NCBI RefSeq assembly: GCF_003688935.1
Contig: NZ_REGE01000009.1
Span: 1-64,000, forward strand
DNA length: 64,000 bases
Direction: 5' to 3'
Origin: Corynebacterium macginleyi
Lineage (GTDB): Bacteria; Actinomycetota; Actinomycetes; Mycobacteriales; Mycobacteriaceae
Part shown: positions 36,150-45,572 of the stretch, piece by piece
Layout of the letters: each line of letters opens with the position of its first letter
Position numbering within the stretch: the stretch's first letter is position 1
The notes under the pieces: generated by a model
The model's input: only the letters and a program-made list of their open reading frames with translations
Databases searched by the model: none
What the model was told of the DNA's origin: nothing
Translations under genes and position numbers: made by a program

Positions 36150-37585
36150 TACTGTTTAGACTCCCACCACTGGCGCAACTTCGCAATAGCTTCATCCCGC
36201 TCGAGGGGACCAAATTCCAAGCGCATGTCTTTCAAGTAGGACCACGCCTGGCCAACTTCGGGCCCAGGGGAGAGACCCAGGATCTCCATGATCTCGTTGC
36301 CATCTAGATCTGGGCGCACCCGCGCAAGGTCTTCCTTGCGGCCGATTTCCGCAATTCGCTCTTCCAATTGGTCGTAGGTGCGCTGCAAGCGGCGCGCCTT
36401 CTTCGCATTGCGGGTAGTGCAATCGGCGCGCACCAGTTTGTGCAGTCGGGGAAGAAGTTCACCCGCATCATTGACGTAGCGCCGCACGGCCGAATCGGTC
36501 CATTGATTCTCCCCGAATCCATGGAAGCGCATGTGCAGATACACCAACTGGCCAATATCCTCCGTCGTGGCCTTGGGATATTTCAATTTCCGCAGCCGCC
36601 TGCGCGTCAGCTTGGCTCCCACTACCTCGTGGTGGTGGAAAGAGACTTTACCGTCAGTGTTATCGAAGGTATCGGGCTTGCCGATGTCGTGCAACAGCGC
36701 CGCCCACCGCAATACCAGGTCCGGGCCGTCTTCTTCTTGATCCATTGCTTGGCGTAGCACCTTCAGTGAGTGCGCGTACACGTCCTTATGCTGGGCATGC
36801 TCATCCCTGGTCATCCGCAGGGCGGGGATCTCCGGGAAGATATAGTCCGCAATTCCGGTATTCACCAGCAGGTCGATGCCATCCCACGGCGCTTTACCGC
36901 ATATGAGCTTATCCAGCTCCACCTGGACGCGCTCCACCGTGATGCGCTGAATCTCTGCCGCCATATCGCGCATGGCCGCTACCACGCGGTCTGCCACGTG
37001 AAACTCTAATTGGGACACGAAGCGTGCGGCGCGCAACATCCGCAGCGGGTCATCATGGAAGGAAATTTCTGGTTTATCCGGGGTGTCGAGCACCTTGTTG
37101 GCCACCTCGTGAAGGCCGCCGAGGGGATCGTGGAACTTAAAGGTGGCATCGGCAAGCAGCTCAATAGCCATGGCATTGACCTTGAAATCGCGCCGCACCA
37201 AATCGCCTTCCAGGCTGTCGCCGTAGAGGACCTCGGGGTTGCGCGACTGTCCATCATAGGAATCGGAGCGGAAGGTGGTTATTTCTATCTGTTGGCCCTT
37301 GTACACAGCGGATACAGTGCCATAGGCGATACCGGTATCCCATACCGTTTCGGCCCACTCATCCATGATTTCCTTAACCACCTCCGGGCGCGCTGGGGTG
37401 GTAAAGTCCAGGTCATTTCCCAAGCGGCCGAGAAGGGCATCACGCACCGAGCCGCCCACGAGGTAGAGGGCATGTCCGCGCTCGCTAAATTTCTCTACCA
37501 GCCCGCTCAATAAGCCACTAAGCGAGTTCACGGAAGCCTCCGCGCGCGCGAGAACGCCAATCAACTGAGTGTCCTGAAAATTCAC
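36149..37585 (-). CDS. cca: CCA tRNA nucleotidyltransferase
   Basis: I chose GTG 37585 ([10 protein letters not shown]), giving 478 residues; an upstream frame opens to 37840 but is Arg-rich and antisense to the NUDIX gene, so it is a shadow. The nucleotidyltransferase head has [24 protein letters not shown] near residues 40-63, with the two catalytic aspartates. The RNA-binding PcnB-like part includes [10 protein letters not shown] and [14 protein letters not shown]. An HD domain (LLHDIGKP) lies near residue 280. The enzyme adds or repairs the 3' CCA of tRNAs. It is divergent from the NUDIX gene, with 28 bp between starts, as in mycobacteria. Confidence 0.92.
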   Translation of the reverse strand: MNFQDTQLIGVLARAEASVNSLSGLLSGLVEKFSERGHALYLVGGSVRDALLGRLGNDLDFTTPARPEVVKEIMDEWAETVWDTGIAYGTVSAVYKGQQIEITTFRSDSYDGQSRNPEVLYGDSLEGDLVRRDFKVNAMAIELLADATFKFHDPLGGLHEVANKVLDTPDKPEISFHDDPLRMLRAARFVSQLEFHVADRVVAAMRDMAAEIQRITVERVQVELDKLICGKAPWDGIDLLVNTGIADYIFPEIPALRMTRDEHAQHKDVYAHSLKVLRQAMDQEEDGPDLVLRWAALLHDIGKPDTFDNTDGKVSFHHHEVVGAKLTRRRLRKLKYPKATTEDIGQLVYLHMRFHGFGENQWTDSAVRRYVNDAGELLPRLHKLVRADCTTRNAKKARRLQRTYDQLEERIAEIGRKEDLARVRPDLDGNEIMEILGLSPGPEVGQAWSYLKDMRLEFGPLERDEAIAKLRQWWESKQ

Positions 37586-37613
37586 GGGTGAGAGTCTACT
37601 ACGATTGGCAGGG

Positions 37614-38273
37614 ATGACTAACCAAGAACAAGGCTCCGCGCAAGGCCCTTCCAAAGGAGGCGGCCGTAACCGGCGGCGGCGTCGGCGGCGGCCGGATAAC
37701 CGCACGCGCCGCAATAACCAGCAGCGTAGGCAGCAACGCGGTGGCAATAACCACGGCACCTCCACCATCATGGAGACCCGCGATGAGACATCTGCGGGCG
37801 GTCTCGTAATCTCCGGGCTAGCCGAGTGCGTCGACGGCAACGGAAAGGTAGACCTGTCCCGCGTCTACGTGGCGTTGATTGGGCGCTTAGATCGCCGCGG
37901 CCGTCTATTGTGGTCCATGCCCAAAGGCCACGTGGAAAATGGCGAGGCCAAAGGGGTCACTGCAGAGCGCGAGGTATGGGAAGAAACCGGCATTTTCGGC
38001 GAGGTCTTTGCTGACCTCGGCGTGATCGATTATTGGTTCGTCTCTGATGGCATCCGCATTCACAAGACGGTGCACCACCACCTGCTGCGCTATGTGGACG
38101 GCATCATGAACGATGAAGATCCAGAGGTGACCGAGGTTTCTTGGATTCCCGTTTCTCAACTCATCGAGCACTTAGCGTACGCGGATGAACGCAAGCTCGC
38201 ACGCATCGCGCACGATCTCCTCCCTGATCTTGCACGAAAGGAAGCCGCCGCAGGGAAAGCGACCCCACGCTAA
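37614..38273 (+). CDS. NUDIX hydrolase with a long basic N-terminus
   Basis: From ATG 37614 the 219-residue protein has an N-terminal tail of about 50 residues that is very rich in Arg, Asn and Gln ([20 protein letters not shown]). The NUDIX box follows at about residues 105-127: [20 protein letters not shown] then TG, matching Gx5Ex7REUxEExGU. It probably hydrolyses a nucleoside diphosphate derivative; the basic tail could bind RNA or membranes. Mycobacteria have an equivalent gene at the same place. Its stop overlaps the next start (TAATG), so it is coupled to the DUF6049 gene. Confidence 0.88.
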   Translation: MTNQEQGSAQGPSKGGGRNRRRRRRRPDNRTRRNNQQRRQQRGGNNHGTSTIMETRDETSAGGLVISGLAECVDGNGKVDLSRVYVALIGRLDRRGRLLWSMPKGHVENGEAKGVTAEREVWEETGIFGEVFADLGVIDYWFVSDGIRIHKTVHHHLLRYVDGIMNDEDPEVTEVSWIPVSQLIEHLAYADERKLARIAHDLLPDLARKEAAAGKATPR

Positions 38274-40498
38274 TGCACCAGCGCCTCAAATCATTCGCCG
38301 CAGCTGGCGGTTGCGCGGTACTCGCCGCTTGGGGAGTATTCCTACCGAACGCGGCGGCCGAAATGGACTCTGTCCCGGATGGGCTAACGGATATCCAAGC
38401 CTGGCTGGGTGCGCGCGGCCCAGAGCGCGCTGATCTTGATCTTATCGAGGCCCCGCCCTTTACCGTAGGCACAGACCTGCGGCTGCGCTTCCGCGTGCAT
38501 AACCCCACCGATCAGCCCTTGGAAGATCTGCAGGTAACTAGCCGCCGCAGCGACAGCGTGGCTAATGCGGCAGAAGCCCGGACGGAAATGGCCACCGGTG
38601 ATTTTCCTTATTATGGCCCGGCTATGACCACAGCACCACTGCAACCAGGTGAAACCCGGGAGATAAGTTTCACCGTACCCAGTGATTTAAATGCCGAACG
38701 CACCTTAGCAATTAGTGAACCGGGTGCCTATCCGCTGCTATTTACCTTGACCGGCACTCTCGAGGGTGATCCGGTGAGCCTAGCTGAAGAACGCTTTATA
38801 GCCCACTTCTCTGACCAGGGCTCTACGGACGCCACAGCTGCCGATGCGGCCACGGCACCGGCACAAGAAAACGGCGAACCCGAAGATTCCCAACCGCCCG
38901 ATCTCACGGTGGTCTATCCCATTAGCGCAGACCTCAACATCGTGCCCGGCGGACTTGGCGGAGAAGAGCTCATCTTATCCTCCGATGATTTAGGGCACGA
39001 GCTGCACCAAGGCGGCCGGCTCGATAGGTTGGTTTCTACCTACGAGGAGCATGACTTGCAGGGGGCGGGCTGCGTGGCCATCGACCCCGCGTTACTCGAT
39101 ACCGTCGACCGCATGTCACAAGGCTATACGGTCAATTCTACTCGTCCCGCGCAAGGCGATCGCCCCAAACGCCTGCGCGATTCTTGGTCGCGCAGCAGTG
39201 ATAATGACAAGGGCGAGCCAGGTGCCGCAAAAAATGACGCCGAGCGGTGGCTGGAGCGCCTGCGCCAATTAGATTGTTTCATCGCCATGCCTTGGGCCAA
39301 TGCAAATGCCTCTGCAGTAGCAAGAGCCAATAATCCCGCCCTTCTCTTTGAAGGTTTGGAGCGCGGCAACCAGACCATCGAGCGCATCCTGGGCAAGGCG
39401 CCGGCCAGCAATATTTTGGCGGTAGGTTCCGGCTATATTGACCAAAAATTACCGGTTCCATCCCTGGTTGCGGATAATTCAAACTGGTCCGGGGAGGCCG
39501 CGACTTTCGATGCCTCACTTGGCGCCCTGCTATCCCAAACCGGTTCCAAGCCACAAACGGTTGGCTATTCCAATCCGGAGCTGCGCTATGACTACACCAA
39601 AGATTCTGCTCTGTCCCGCGCCATCACAGGCGCGGCGGCTCTCAGCCTCGCGGGCGGGCAAGATACCGTGGCCAAGCTTCCCAACTACCTCGACCCAAGC
39701 GCGGCCGAGCGTGCACTCACCGCCGCGCACAACCTCCTCGCGTCCGGCCACTCCCGGCCCCGTGCGATCAGTGCGGTGGAATTACAGCAGGGCAACCCCA
39801 ACGCCCCCACCGGCAGTCCCTTTGTTGATCCGGCAGTGTTCTCAGAACCCGAAATGGCACGCGTTGAGCAACAGGCGCGTTATACCGATGAACTAATGAA
39901 TATCGTCGTCGATGACCCTGATATCACCTTGACGCGCTCTGAATTCGTGCTGCCGCTGCGCCGCGATCTGCTCAATTCCTTATCATTAAATAATCGCGAT
40001 AGCCTGGGCACCCACGCTGCAGCGCGCCAGTCCTTTTCCCGCACCATGGAGATGCACTCCAATACGCTGCGAGATCTGCGCGATTCCGTCTCCCTCATCC
40101 CACCAGGCAACGTTTATACCCGCGTGTCTGAGTCATCACCCCTGCTCTTCGTCGCCCAAAATGGACTGCCATTGCCGGTCGAGGCGAAGCTGCAATACGA
40201 CGCCCCCGATGACACGCGACTCAACACGCCCAAAAGCGTCCGAATTCCCGCTAAAGGTTCTATTACTTTATCCATGACCGCTGATATGCCAAAGGACGCG
40301 GATCGCACGGATATCGGGCTGTGGCTGGCCACTCCTGAAAATCAGACCATTTCGCAGCCCATCACTATCTCGGTGCAGACACGTGCCGGTATCGTAACCT
40401 TATACGCAGCCGGCATAGCCGGCGCTCTCGCGCTGGTTTTGGCTACGCTCTTTCGGCTTGGCCGTCACCGACGCAAAAATCACAAGGCTGAAAAATAA
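38273..40498 (+). CDS. DUF6049 family exported membrane protein
   Basis: The 741-residue protein has an N-terminal signal peptide (residues 1-29, ending PNAAA), a large extracytoplasmic part and a C-terminal membrane helix (about residues 706-727) followed by a basic tail (RLGRHRRKNHKAEK). It corresponds in position and architecture to the mycobacterial protein Rv3909, located between the NUDIX gene and murJ, and is now classed as DUF6049. Early beta-sandwich features are TDLRLRFRVHNPTDQPLEDLQ. Placement next to MurJ suggests a role in cell-envelope assembly, but that is inferred. It is translationally coupled to the NUDIX gene and ends 20 bp before murJ. Confidence 0.85.
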   Translation: MHQRLKSFAAAGGCAVLAAWGVFLPNAAAEMDSVPDGLTDIQAWLGARGPERADLDLIEAPPFTVGTDLRLRFRVHNPTDQPLEDLQVTSRRSDSVANAAEARTEMATGDFPYYGPAMTTAPLQPGETREISFTVPSDLNAERTLAISEPGAYPLLFTLTGTLEGDPVSLAEERFIAHFSDQGSTDATAADAATAPAQENGEPEDSQPPDLTVVYPISADLNIVPGGLGGEELILSSDDLGHELHQGGRLDRLVSTYEEHDLQGAGCVAIDPALLDTVDRMSQGYTVNSTRPAQGDRPKRLRDSWSRSSDNDKGEPGAAKNDAERWLERLRQLDCFIAMPWANANASAVARANNPALLFEGLERGNQTIERILGKAPASNILAVGSGYIDQKLPVPSLVADNSNWSGEAATFDASLGALLSQTGSKPQTVGYSNPELRYDYTKDSALSRAITGAAALSLAGGQDTVAKLPNYLDPSAAERALTAAHNLLASGHSRPRAISAVELQQGNPNAPTGSPFVDPAVFSEPEMARVEQQARYTDELMNIVVDDPDITLTRSEFVLPLRRDLLNSLSLNNRDSLGTHAAARQSFSRTMEMHSNTLRDLRDSVSLIPPGNVYTRVSESSPLLFVAQNGLPLPVEAKLQYDAPDDTRLNTPKSVRIPAKGSITLSMTADMPKDADRTDIGLWLATPENQTISQPITISVQTRAGIVTLYAAGIAGALALVLATLFRLGRHRRKNHKAEK

Positions 40499-40518
40499 AA
40501 GTTGAAGTTGTATCCCCT

Positions 40519-43500
40519 ATGACCGAAAAAGATGGCCACCAGGCCCACCCCGCGGAGAAGGCCCCTGCAGGCGCAGTAGACCCCACGGACACCGCCCTCA
40601 ATGCGGAAAAGAGCCGTGTATCGGTTACCGCCGGCGCACGCGGCCGCATCGTACGCGCTTCTCCACCCGCACCGGTACCAGAAAAGCGGCCCACGTCCTC
40701 AGCGCAAAACGCTACTGTGCCCCCTGAGGAAGACAAGTCTGCGCTGACTGGCCGCAATGCGGGGGTAGAGGCATCTAATCAGGATGTCATCCGCGCGACG
40801 GGGACGATGGCCATCGCCACGCTGCTCTCGCGCATCACCGGCTTCCTGCGGCAGATGCTCATTGGCGCCACCCTTGGTGCCACGGTGGGTACGGCCTTCA
40901 GTAGCGCCAACCAGATCCCCAACCTGGTCACCGAAATCGTGCTGGGTGCGGTACTGACCTCATTGGTGGTTCCGGTTTTGGTCCGCGCAGAAAAGGAAGA
41001 CTCGGACCGCGGCGAAACCTTCGTCCGCCGACTTTTTACCCTGGCGTTTTCCATCCTGGGCATTGTCACAATCCTCTCCGTAATCTTCGCACCATTCTTG
41101 ACGAGGATGATGCTGCCTGAAGATTCCAAGGCCAATGCCGTACAGGCAACATCGTTGGCCTTCTTGCTCTTACCGCAGATCCTGTTCTACGGCCTTTTCG
41201 CCCTTTTCCAGGCGGTATTGAATACCAAGAATATCTTCGGCCCTGGTGCCTGGGCGCCGGTGATCAATAACATCATTTCCATCAGCGTCCTATTGGCATA
41301 TCGCTTTTTGCCAGGCCGCCTCGACCCACACGATCCTACGCCGGTGGCGGATCCACACATCATGTTGTTGGGTCTGGGCACCACCACTGCGGTGATTGTG
41401 CAGTGCTTAATCCTGGTGCCGTACCTGAAGAAGGTCGGCATCAACCTGCGCCCGAAGTGGGGCCTAGATGCCCGCATCAAGCAATTCGGCGGCATGGCGC
41501 TAGCGATTATCACCTATGTAGCCATCTCTCAGCTAGGTTACGTGGTCACCTCTCGCGTGGCGGCATATGCCGATGCAGGCGCACCGCTGGTTTACCAGAA
41601 CGCGTGGCTGATGCTACAGGTACCGTATGGCGTTATCGGCGTGACCTTGTTGACCGCCATCATGCCGCGGCTTTCGCGCAATGCCGCCGATGGCGATGTC
41701 GATGCCGTGGTACGCGACCTCACCTTAGGTACCAAGCTGACCTTCATCGCACTTATCCCCATCGTCATTTTCATGACTGGTTTCGGCGTCCCTATCGCCC
41801 GCGCGCTATTCCAGTACGGCGCCTACGGCGCGGACAGCGCGGAGCAGCTCGGTCTAACCATCAGTTTTTCCGCCTTTACCCTGATCCCTTATGCATTGGT
41901 GCTGCTGCACCTGCGCGTTTTCTACGCTAGGGAAGAAGCGTGGACACCCACGTTTATTATTGCCGGCATTACCTTGACCAAGATCGTGCTGACCTTGCTG
42001 GCCCCGCTGATGACCAGCAACTCGGACCGGGTGGTCATGCTTCTCGGTACCGCCAACGGCTTTGGCTTTGTCTCCGGTGCGGTCATCGGCGGCTTCCTGC
42101 TCAAGCGCAAGCTGGGCAGCCTGGGTGGCAAGGCCGTAACCCAGACGGTCGTTTGGTCCTCTGGCGCCGGCGCGATAGGCCTGGCGGTGTCGTGGGCGCT
42201 GTACTGGCTCATGAAACTGGTCTTGCCGGCGCAACTGCCTTCGATCGTGTCGCTGGTCAAAGTCGTCATACTAGGCATCGTCTTTGTGATTATCACCGGG
42301 CTGGTCTTGTCCAAGTCTTCCCTGCCTGAGGTCCAAAATCTGGCCCGCGCCCTCCAGCGCATACCGGGAATGTCCCGGTTCATCACGGTGGACAAGTCCA
42401 AGGCCATCGAGGTTGAGCAACCCGGCCTGCAGGAAATTCAGCCGGTCTACACACAGGATTCCTTCACCGCCACCTTGGTTCCACCACCGATGTCCGCCGG
42501 AATCGTCCGCGGTCCGCGCTTAGTGCCTGGCGCCCCAGTCTCGGACGGTCGCTTCCGCCTCCTGCAGGACCACGGCGCGGTCTCCGGCGCTCGATTCTGG
42601 CAGGCCCGCGAACAATCCACCGGCCGTCTCGTGGCGCTGACGTTCGTTGATACTAATACCCAGGCGCCCATCGCGCCGTCGACGCCCACGGTCTCTGCCC
42701 GCCGGTCCGCCGAAATCTCCCGCAATACCCGGCGCTTGGCCGAGCTCCACCTCGAGACCATGCCGGACAATATCGAGATTTTGTCCTATCGCACCGGCTG
42801 CCTGGTGGTGGCTGATTGGTTTGAGGGCACCTCCCTCAAGCAAGTGGCAGAGGCAGATAACCTCGATCCCAATTCCGTTGCCCGCGCTACCGCGCCGCTC
42901 TTTGCCGATGCCGCCACGGCCCACGAAGCTGGCCTGATCCTCGGTGTAGAACACCGCGACCGCTTCCGCGTATCCGTATCCGGCATCGTAAAGGTTGCCT
43001 TCCCCGCGGTGCTGGATGGTACGTCTGCGGAAAGTGACCGCGAGGCCCTAAGCTCCGCACTAAACCTGCTAGTCGAATCCACCGAACCATCGCCGAAGAA
43101 GCTGCGCGATATTTCCGATGACGCCAATCTCACCGCCGATGAAGCCGCAGAACGCCTGGAAACGGCACGGCTGGCCTTTAATGCCGCGGATGCTGAAACG
43201 CGCGAAGAAAAACTGGTAGCGCTACAGAAGGCGGAAGGGTTGACCTCGGCGGGCATCGCCAAGCGCCTGCGTGAATTCGCACCGGAAGAGCAAGAAGAAA
43301 AAACGGAGGCCCTCCCCATGGTCGTTGACGATGAACCCTCGCAGGAAGAGGATCCTCAGCAAGAACCCGGCTTTGGCGGTCGCGGTTACTCCGGCTCCGG
43401 CGTCGTGGTCATCGGCATTTTCGCCACCATCTTTGTCGTGGGCATGGCAGCGCTGACGACGTGGGTCATGTCCCTGCTCAGCGATGTAGAAAAGTCCGGT

Positions 43501-43956
43501 TCTGTTACTGAAACCGTACAGGATTCCACGATGATACCGGATACCCCACCGGTACACCTCAAGGAATCATCCGTCATCACAGTGCCAGACGGCGAGGATA
43601 ACGAGCAGCTTATTGATGGCAAGACGATCACCACCTGGTCTACGAAGGAATCCGGTTCCGGCGCCTTAGTCACCCTGCATAACCCGGCCCACCTTTCGGT
43701 CATGACCGTAACTCACACCAGGTCGAATGGCGCACATTACGAAATTTACGGCGTCAATAAAGGTGATTTCGATCCGGAGCACCCGCAGTTAAATTCCCTT
43801 CCAAAATTGGCGGAGGGGAAGTTCAAGCATGCAGACGAAAACCTGGAGCTAAAAGAAACGCCCCAGCAATTCGATGCCGCGCTCATAATCTTTTCGGAAC
43901 TACCTAAATCGAAAGAGGTTACGTTGGGAGAAATTCAGCTTGTAGGCCATCCTTAA
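40519..43956 (+). CDS. murJ: MurJ/MviN lipid II flippase fused to a pseudokinase and an extracellular domain
   Basis: The 1145-residue protein starts with a disordered cytosolic segment (1 to about 88). The MurJ core of about 14 helices spans about 90-610 (MAIATLLSRITGFLRQML; GTAFSSANQIPNLVTE; PQILFYGLFALFQAVLNT). It flips lipid II for peptidoglycan synthesis. A kinase-like domain follows at about 670-900 (FRLLQDHGAVSGARFWQA; RLVALTFVDTN) but lacks recognisable HRD and DFG catalytic motifs, as in mycobacterial MviN, where phosphorylation allows FhaA binding. A single helix at about 955-980 (VVVIGIFATIFVVGMAALT) leads to an extracellular beta-rich C-terminus of about 160 residues. Confidence 0.92.
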   Translation: MTEKDGHQAHPAEKAPAGAVDPTDTALNAEKSRVSVTAGARGRIVRASPPAPVPEKRPTSSAQNATVPPEEDKSALTGRNAGVEASNQDVIRATGTMAIATLLSRITGFLRQMLIGATLGATVGTAFSSANQIPNLVTEIVLGAVLTSLVVPVLVRAEKEDSDRGETFVRRLFTLAFSILGIVTILSVIFAPFLTRMMLPEDSKANAVQATSLAFLLLPQILFYGLFALFQAVLNTKNIFGPGAWAPVINNIISISVLLAYRFLPGRLDPHDPTPVADPHIMLLGLGTTTAVIVQCLILVPYLKKVGINLRPKWGLDARIKQFGGMALAIITYVAISQLGYVVTSRVAAYADAGAPLVYQNAWLMLQVPYGVIGVTLLTAIMPRLSRNAADGDVDAVVRDLTLGTKLTFIALIPIVIFMTGFGVPIARALFQYGAYGADSAEQLGLTISFSAFTLIPYALVLLHLRVFYAREEAWTPTFIIAGITLTKIVLTLLAPLMTSNSDRVVMLLGTANGFGFVSGAVIGGFLLKRKLGSLGGKAVTQTVVWSSGAGAIGLAVSWALYWLMKLVLPAQLPSIVSLVKVVILGIVFVIITGLVLSKSSLPEVQNLARALQRIPGMSRFITVDKSKAIEVEQPGLQEIQPVYTQDSFTATLVPPPMSAGIVRGPRLVPGAPVSDGRFRLLQDHGAVSGARFWQAREQSTGRLVALTFVDTNTQAPIAPSTPTVSARRSAEISRNTRRLAELHLETMPDNIEILSYRTGCLVVADWFEGTSLKQVAEADNLDPNSVARATAPLFADAATAHEAGLILGVEHRDRFRVSVSGIVKVAFPAVLDGTSAESDREALSSALNLLVESTEPSPKKLRDISDDANLTADEAAERLETARLAFNAADAETREEKLVALQKAEGLTSAGIAKRLREFAPEEQEEKTEALPMVVDDEPSQEEDPQQEPGFGGRGYSGSGVVVIGIFATIFVVGMAALTTWVMSLLSDVEKSGSVTETVQDSTMIPDTPPVHLKESSVITVPDGEDNEQLIDGKTITTWSTKESGSGALVTLHNPAHLSVMTVTHTRSNGAHYEIYGVNKGDFDPEHPQLNSLPKLAEGKFKHADENLELKETPQQFDAALIIFSELPKSKEVTLGEIQLVGHP

Positions 43957-44065
43957 TACCGCGGCCACCGGGCTGGGAAAGAAATTTACTTCAACGCTTG
44001 ACTAAATTGCCCGGCTTGGTATCGTGGTTGATGTTAAGTCAACAATGACGTTAGGAGAATCAACT

Positions 44066-44599
44066 ATGTCCCTTGCAGCAGGTAGCTACACCATCGACAA
44101 AGAGCACACCGTTATCGGCTTCGTTACCAAGCACGCCATGGTCACCAAGGTGCGCGGCAACTTCGGTGAATTCAAAGGCACCATCAACGTCTCCGAGAAC
44201 ATCGCCGACTCCACTGCAGAGGCCACCATTAAGGCTGCTTCTATCTCCACCGGCAACGAGGACCGCGACGGCCACGTAAAGAACGAAGATTTCTTTAACG
44301 TAGAGGAATATCCAGAACTTTCCTTCACCACCACCAACATCAACGTTGACGAGGACGGCAACGGCACCGTCACTGGTGACCTCACCATCAAGGGCACCAC
44401 CAAGTCCGTCGACCTCAAGGTTGAAGAGGTCGCTACCGCAGAAGACCCATTCGGCAACTTCCGCTTGGGCTTCGAAGCACAGACCAAAATCAATCGCAAG
44501 GACTTCGGCATTGATTTCAATGCTCCGCTCAAGACCGGCGGCGTCCTCGTTTCAGAAGACATCAAGATCGAGCTCGAAATTTCTGCCATCAAGCAGTAA
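44066..44599 (+). CDS. YceI-family lipid-binding-like protein
   Basis: From ATG 44066, after TAGGAGAATCAACT, the protein has 177 residues. It begins SLAAGSYTIDKEHTVIGFVTK and has FNVEEYPELSFTTTNI, GDLTIKGTTKSVDL and FGIDFNAPLKTGGVLV, characteristic of the YceI beta-barrel that binds polyisoprenoid-type ligands in its founding members. No signal peptide is present, so it is predicted cytosolic here. It stands alone downstream of murJ with its own ribosome site and a strong terminator, so it is an insertion into the otherwise conserved murJ-sigM order. Confidence 0.85.
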   Translation: MSLAAGSYTIDKEHTVIGFVTKHAMVTKVRGNFGEFKGTINVSENIADSTAEATIKAASISTGNEDRDGHVKNEDFFNVEEYPELSFTTTNINVDEDGNGTVTGDLTIKGTTKSVDLKVEEVATAEDPFGNFRLGFEAQTKINRKDFGIDFNAPLKTGGVLVSEDIKIELEISAIKQ

Positions 44600-45134
44600 T
44601 CGCACTTCCTCAAAAACCTTGAGCTTTTACACCCTCCTGGTTACCAACGACCAAAGCCCGTGCCGGGTACCTACTCGGCCGCGGGCTTTAGCCGTTTTTT
44701 GGTCATACCTCACAGGCTCGACCCCCAGCCCAGCAGCTTCCCGGCTCGCTCGAAACAACTGCACACAACTTATGCTGGCTGGAGATACATTGCGCCCACG
44801 CTAGCGTGGCACCGCGCCCATACCAGAGCGCCGATGTACAACCACCGAGGCTTCTACTGTAAAAACTCACCCTTCCTTCACTCCTAGGATGCAGTACCGT
44901 AGCCATTGAAGGTTGACAAACGTCACATCCGCCCTTAATGATCGTGTACACGTCCTTGAGGTGGGTGGATTCGATGCATGCATCTGCGCCTACGCAAATA
45001 ATCAGACGGATCTTGATTGTCCAAACACAAACCCTGATCTCGTGATTCGTATTGACGGCGTGACAAAGCTGGACGTGGTTTCCTCCCTAGGAATCACCGA
45101 CAGAATTGCCGTGATGAGACGCAAGGAGAACACC
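44600..45134. other. Gene-free stretch between yceI and a small membrane protein
   Basis: Apart from the terminator at 44653-44700 no gene is seen over 535 bases. A perfect 14-bp palindrome CCACGCTAGCGTGG lies at 44796-44809. An in-frame extension of the next gene back to 44913 lacks a ribosome site and looks like chance. The promoter of that gene must lie near 45030-45120. Confidence 0.45.
44653..44700 (+). terminator. Strong terminator after yceI
   Basis: Outer arms AAAGCCCG (44653-44660) and CGGGCTTT (44682-44689) enclose a GC-rich loop, and a run of six T (44695-44700) follows. Confidence 0.85.
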
Positions 45135-45488
45135 ATGAAAAAAGCCACTACTTCACGAGGCCTCACCTACGCATCGCTGGGAATTTTAGCGGTCTCCTCG
45201 TCTCTGTGGGCTATGTACATGCAAGACAATGCATTTACGGTTATTGGGCTGCTTTTGGGAACGGCAGTCACCGCCTGGCAAATTCATGACTATAAGGCGA
45301 CGATTCCACTTGCCGTAAATTCCATCGCGATAGCCGCGGGGTTTGTCTCAGCTGTGGGCTTTGCGGTCCGAGAGAACTTTTCAAATTCCGCAATGGCATC
45401 GTTTGGCTTTGCCACGGCTGGCGGATTGATCATATTCCTTGTTTTCGCTGCTATCGCGATTATCAAATCGCGGGAAAGTGAAATCTGA
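45135..45488 (+). CDS. Small four-helix membrane protein, unknown function
   Basis: From ATG 45135, with AAGGAG ten bases upstream, the protein has 117 residues. It opens MKKATTSRGLTYASLG and has four hydrophobic segments at about residues 10-27, 32-48, 56-75 and 87-110, then a short charged tail (KSRESEI). I recognise no family. It is more AT-rich than its neighbours and lies in the insertion between murJ and sigM. It is not clearly part of an operon; pepN starts 84 bp downstream. Confidence 0.7.
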   Translation: MKKATTSRGLTYASLGILAVSSSLWAMYMQDNAFTVIGLLLGTAVTAWQIHDYKATIPLAVNSIAIAAGFVSAVGFAVRENFSNSAMASFGFATAGGLIIFLVFAAIAIIKSRESEI

Positions 45489-45572
45489 GCTCGGCATCGC
45501 GACACTCCATTTATTGTTTTCAATTCCGATATCGTGTTAAATCTAAGACTGCGGTAACTATAGTTTCTAGCT

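Noticed and set aside
36985..37000. CACGTGAAAC within cca as an extra parS
   Set aside because: Only the right half matches; the left half differs at most positions.
36149..37840. Long form of the CCA nucleotidyltransferase gene
   Set aside because: The extra 85 codons are Arg- and Leu-rich, antisense to the NUDIX N-terminus, and lack family similarity; GTG 37585 fits the family start.
44796..44809. Perfect 14-bp palindrome CCACGCTAGCGTGG
   Set aside because: No repeat elsewhere, not positioned at a clear promoter; too short to call an operator or terminator.
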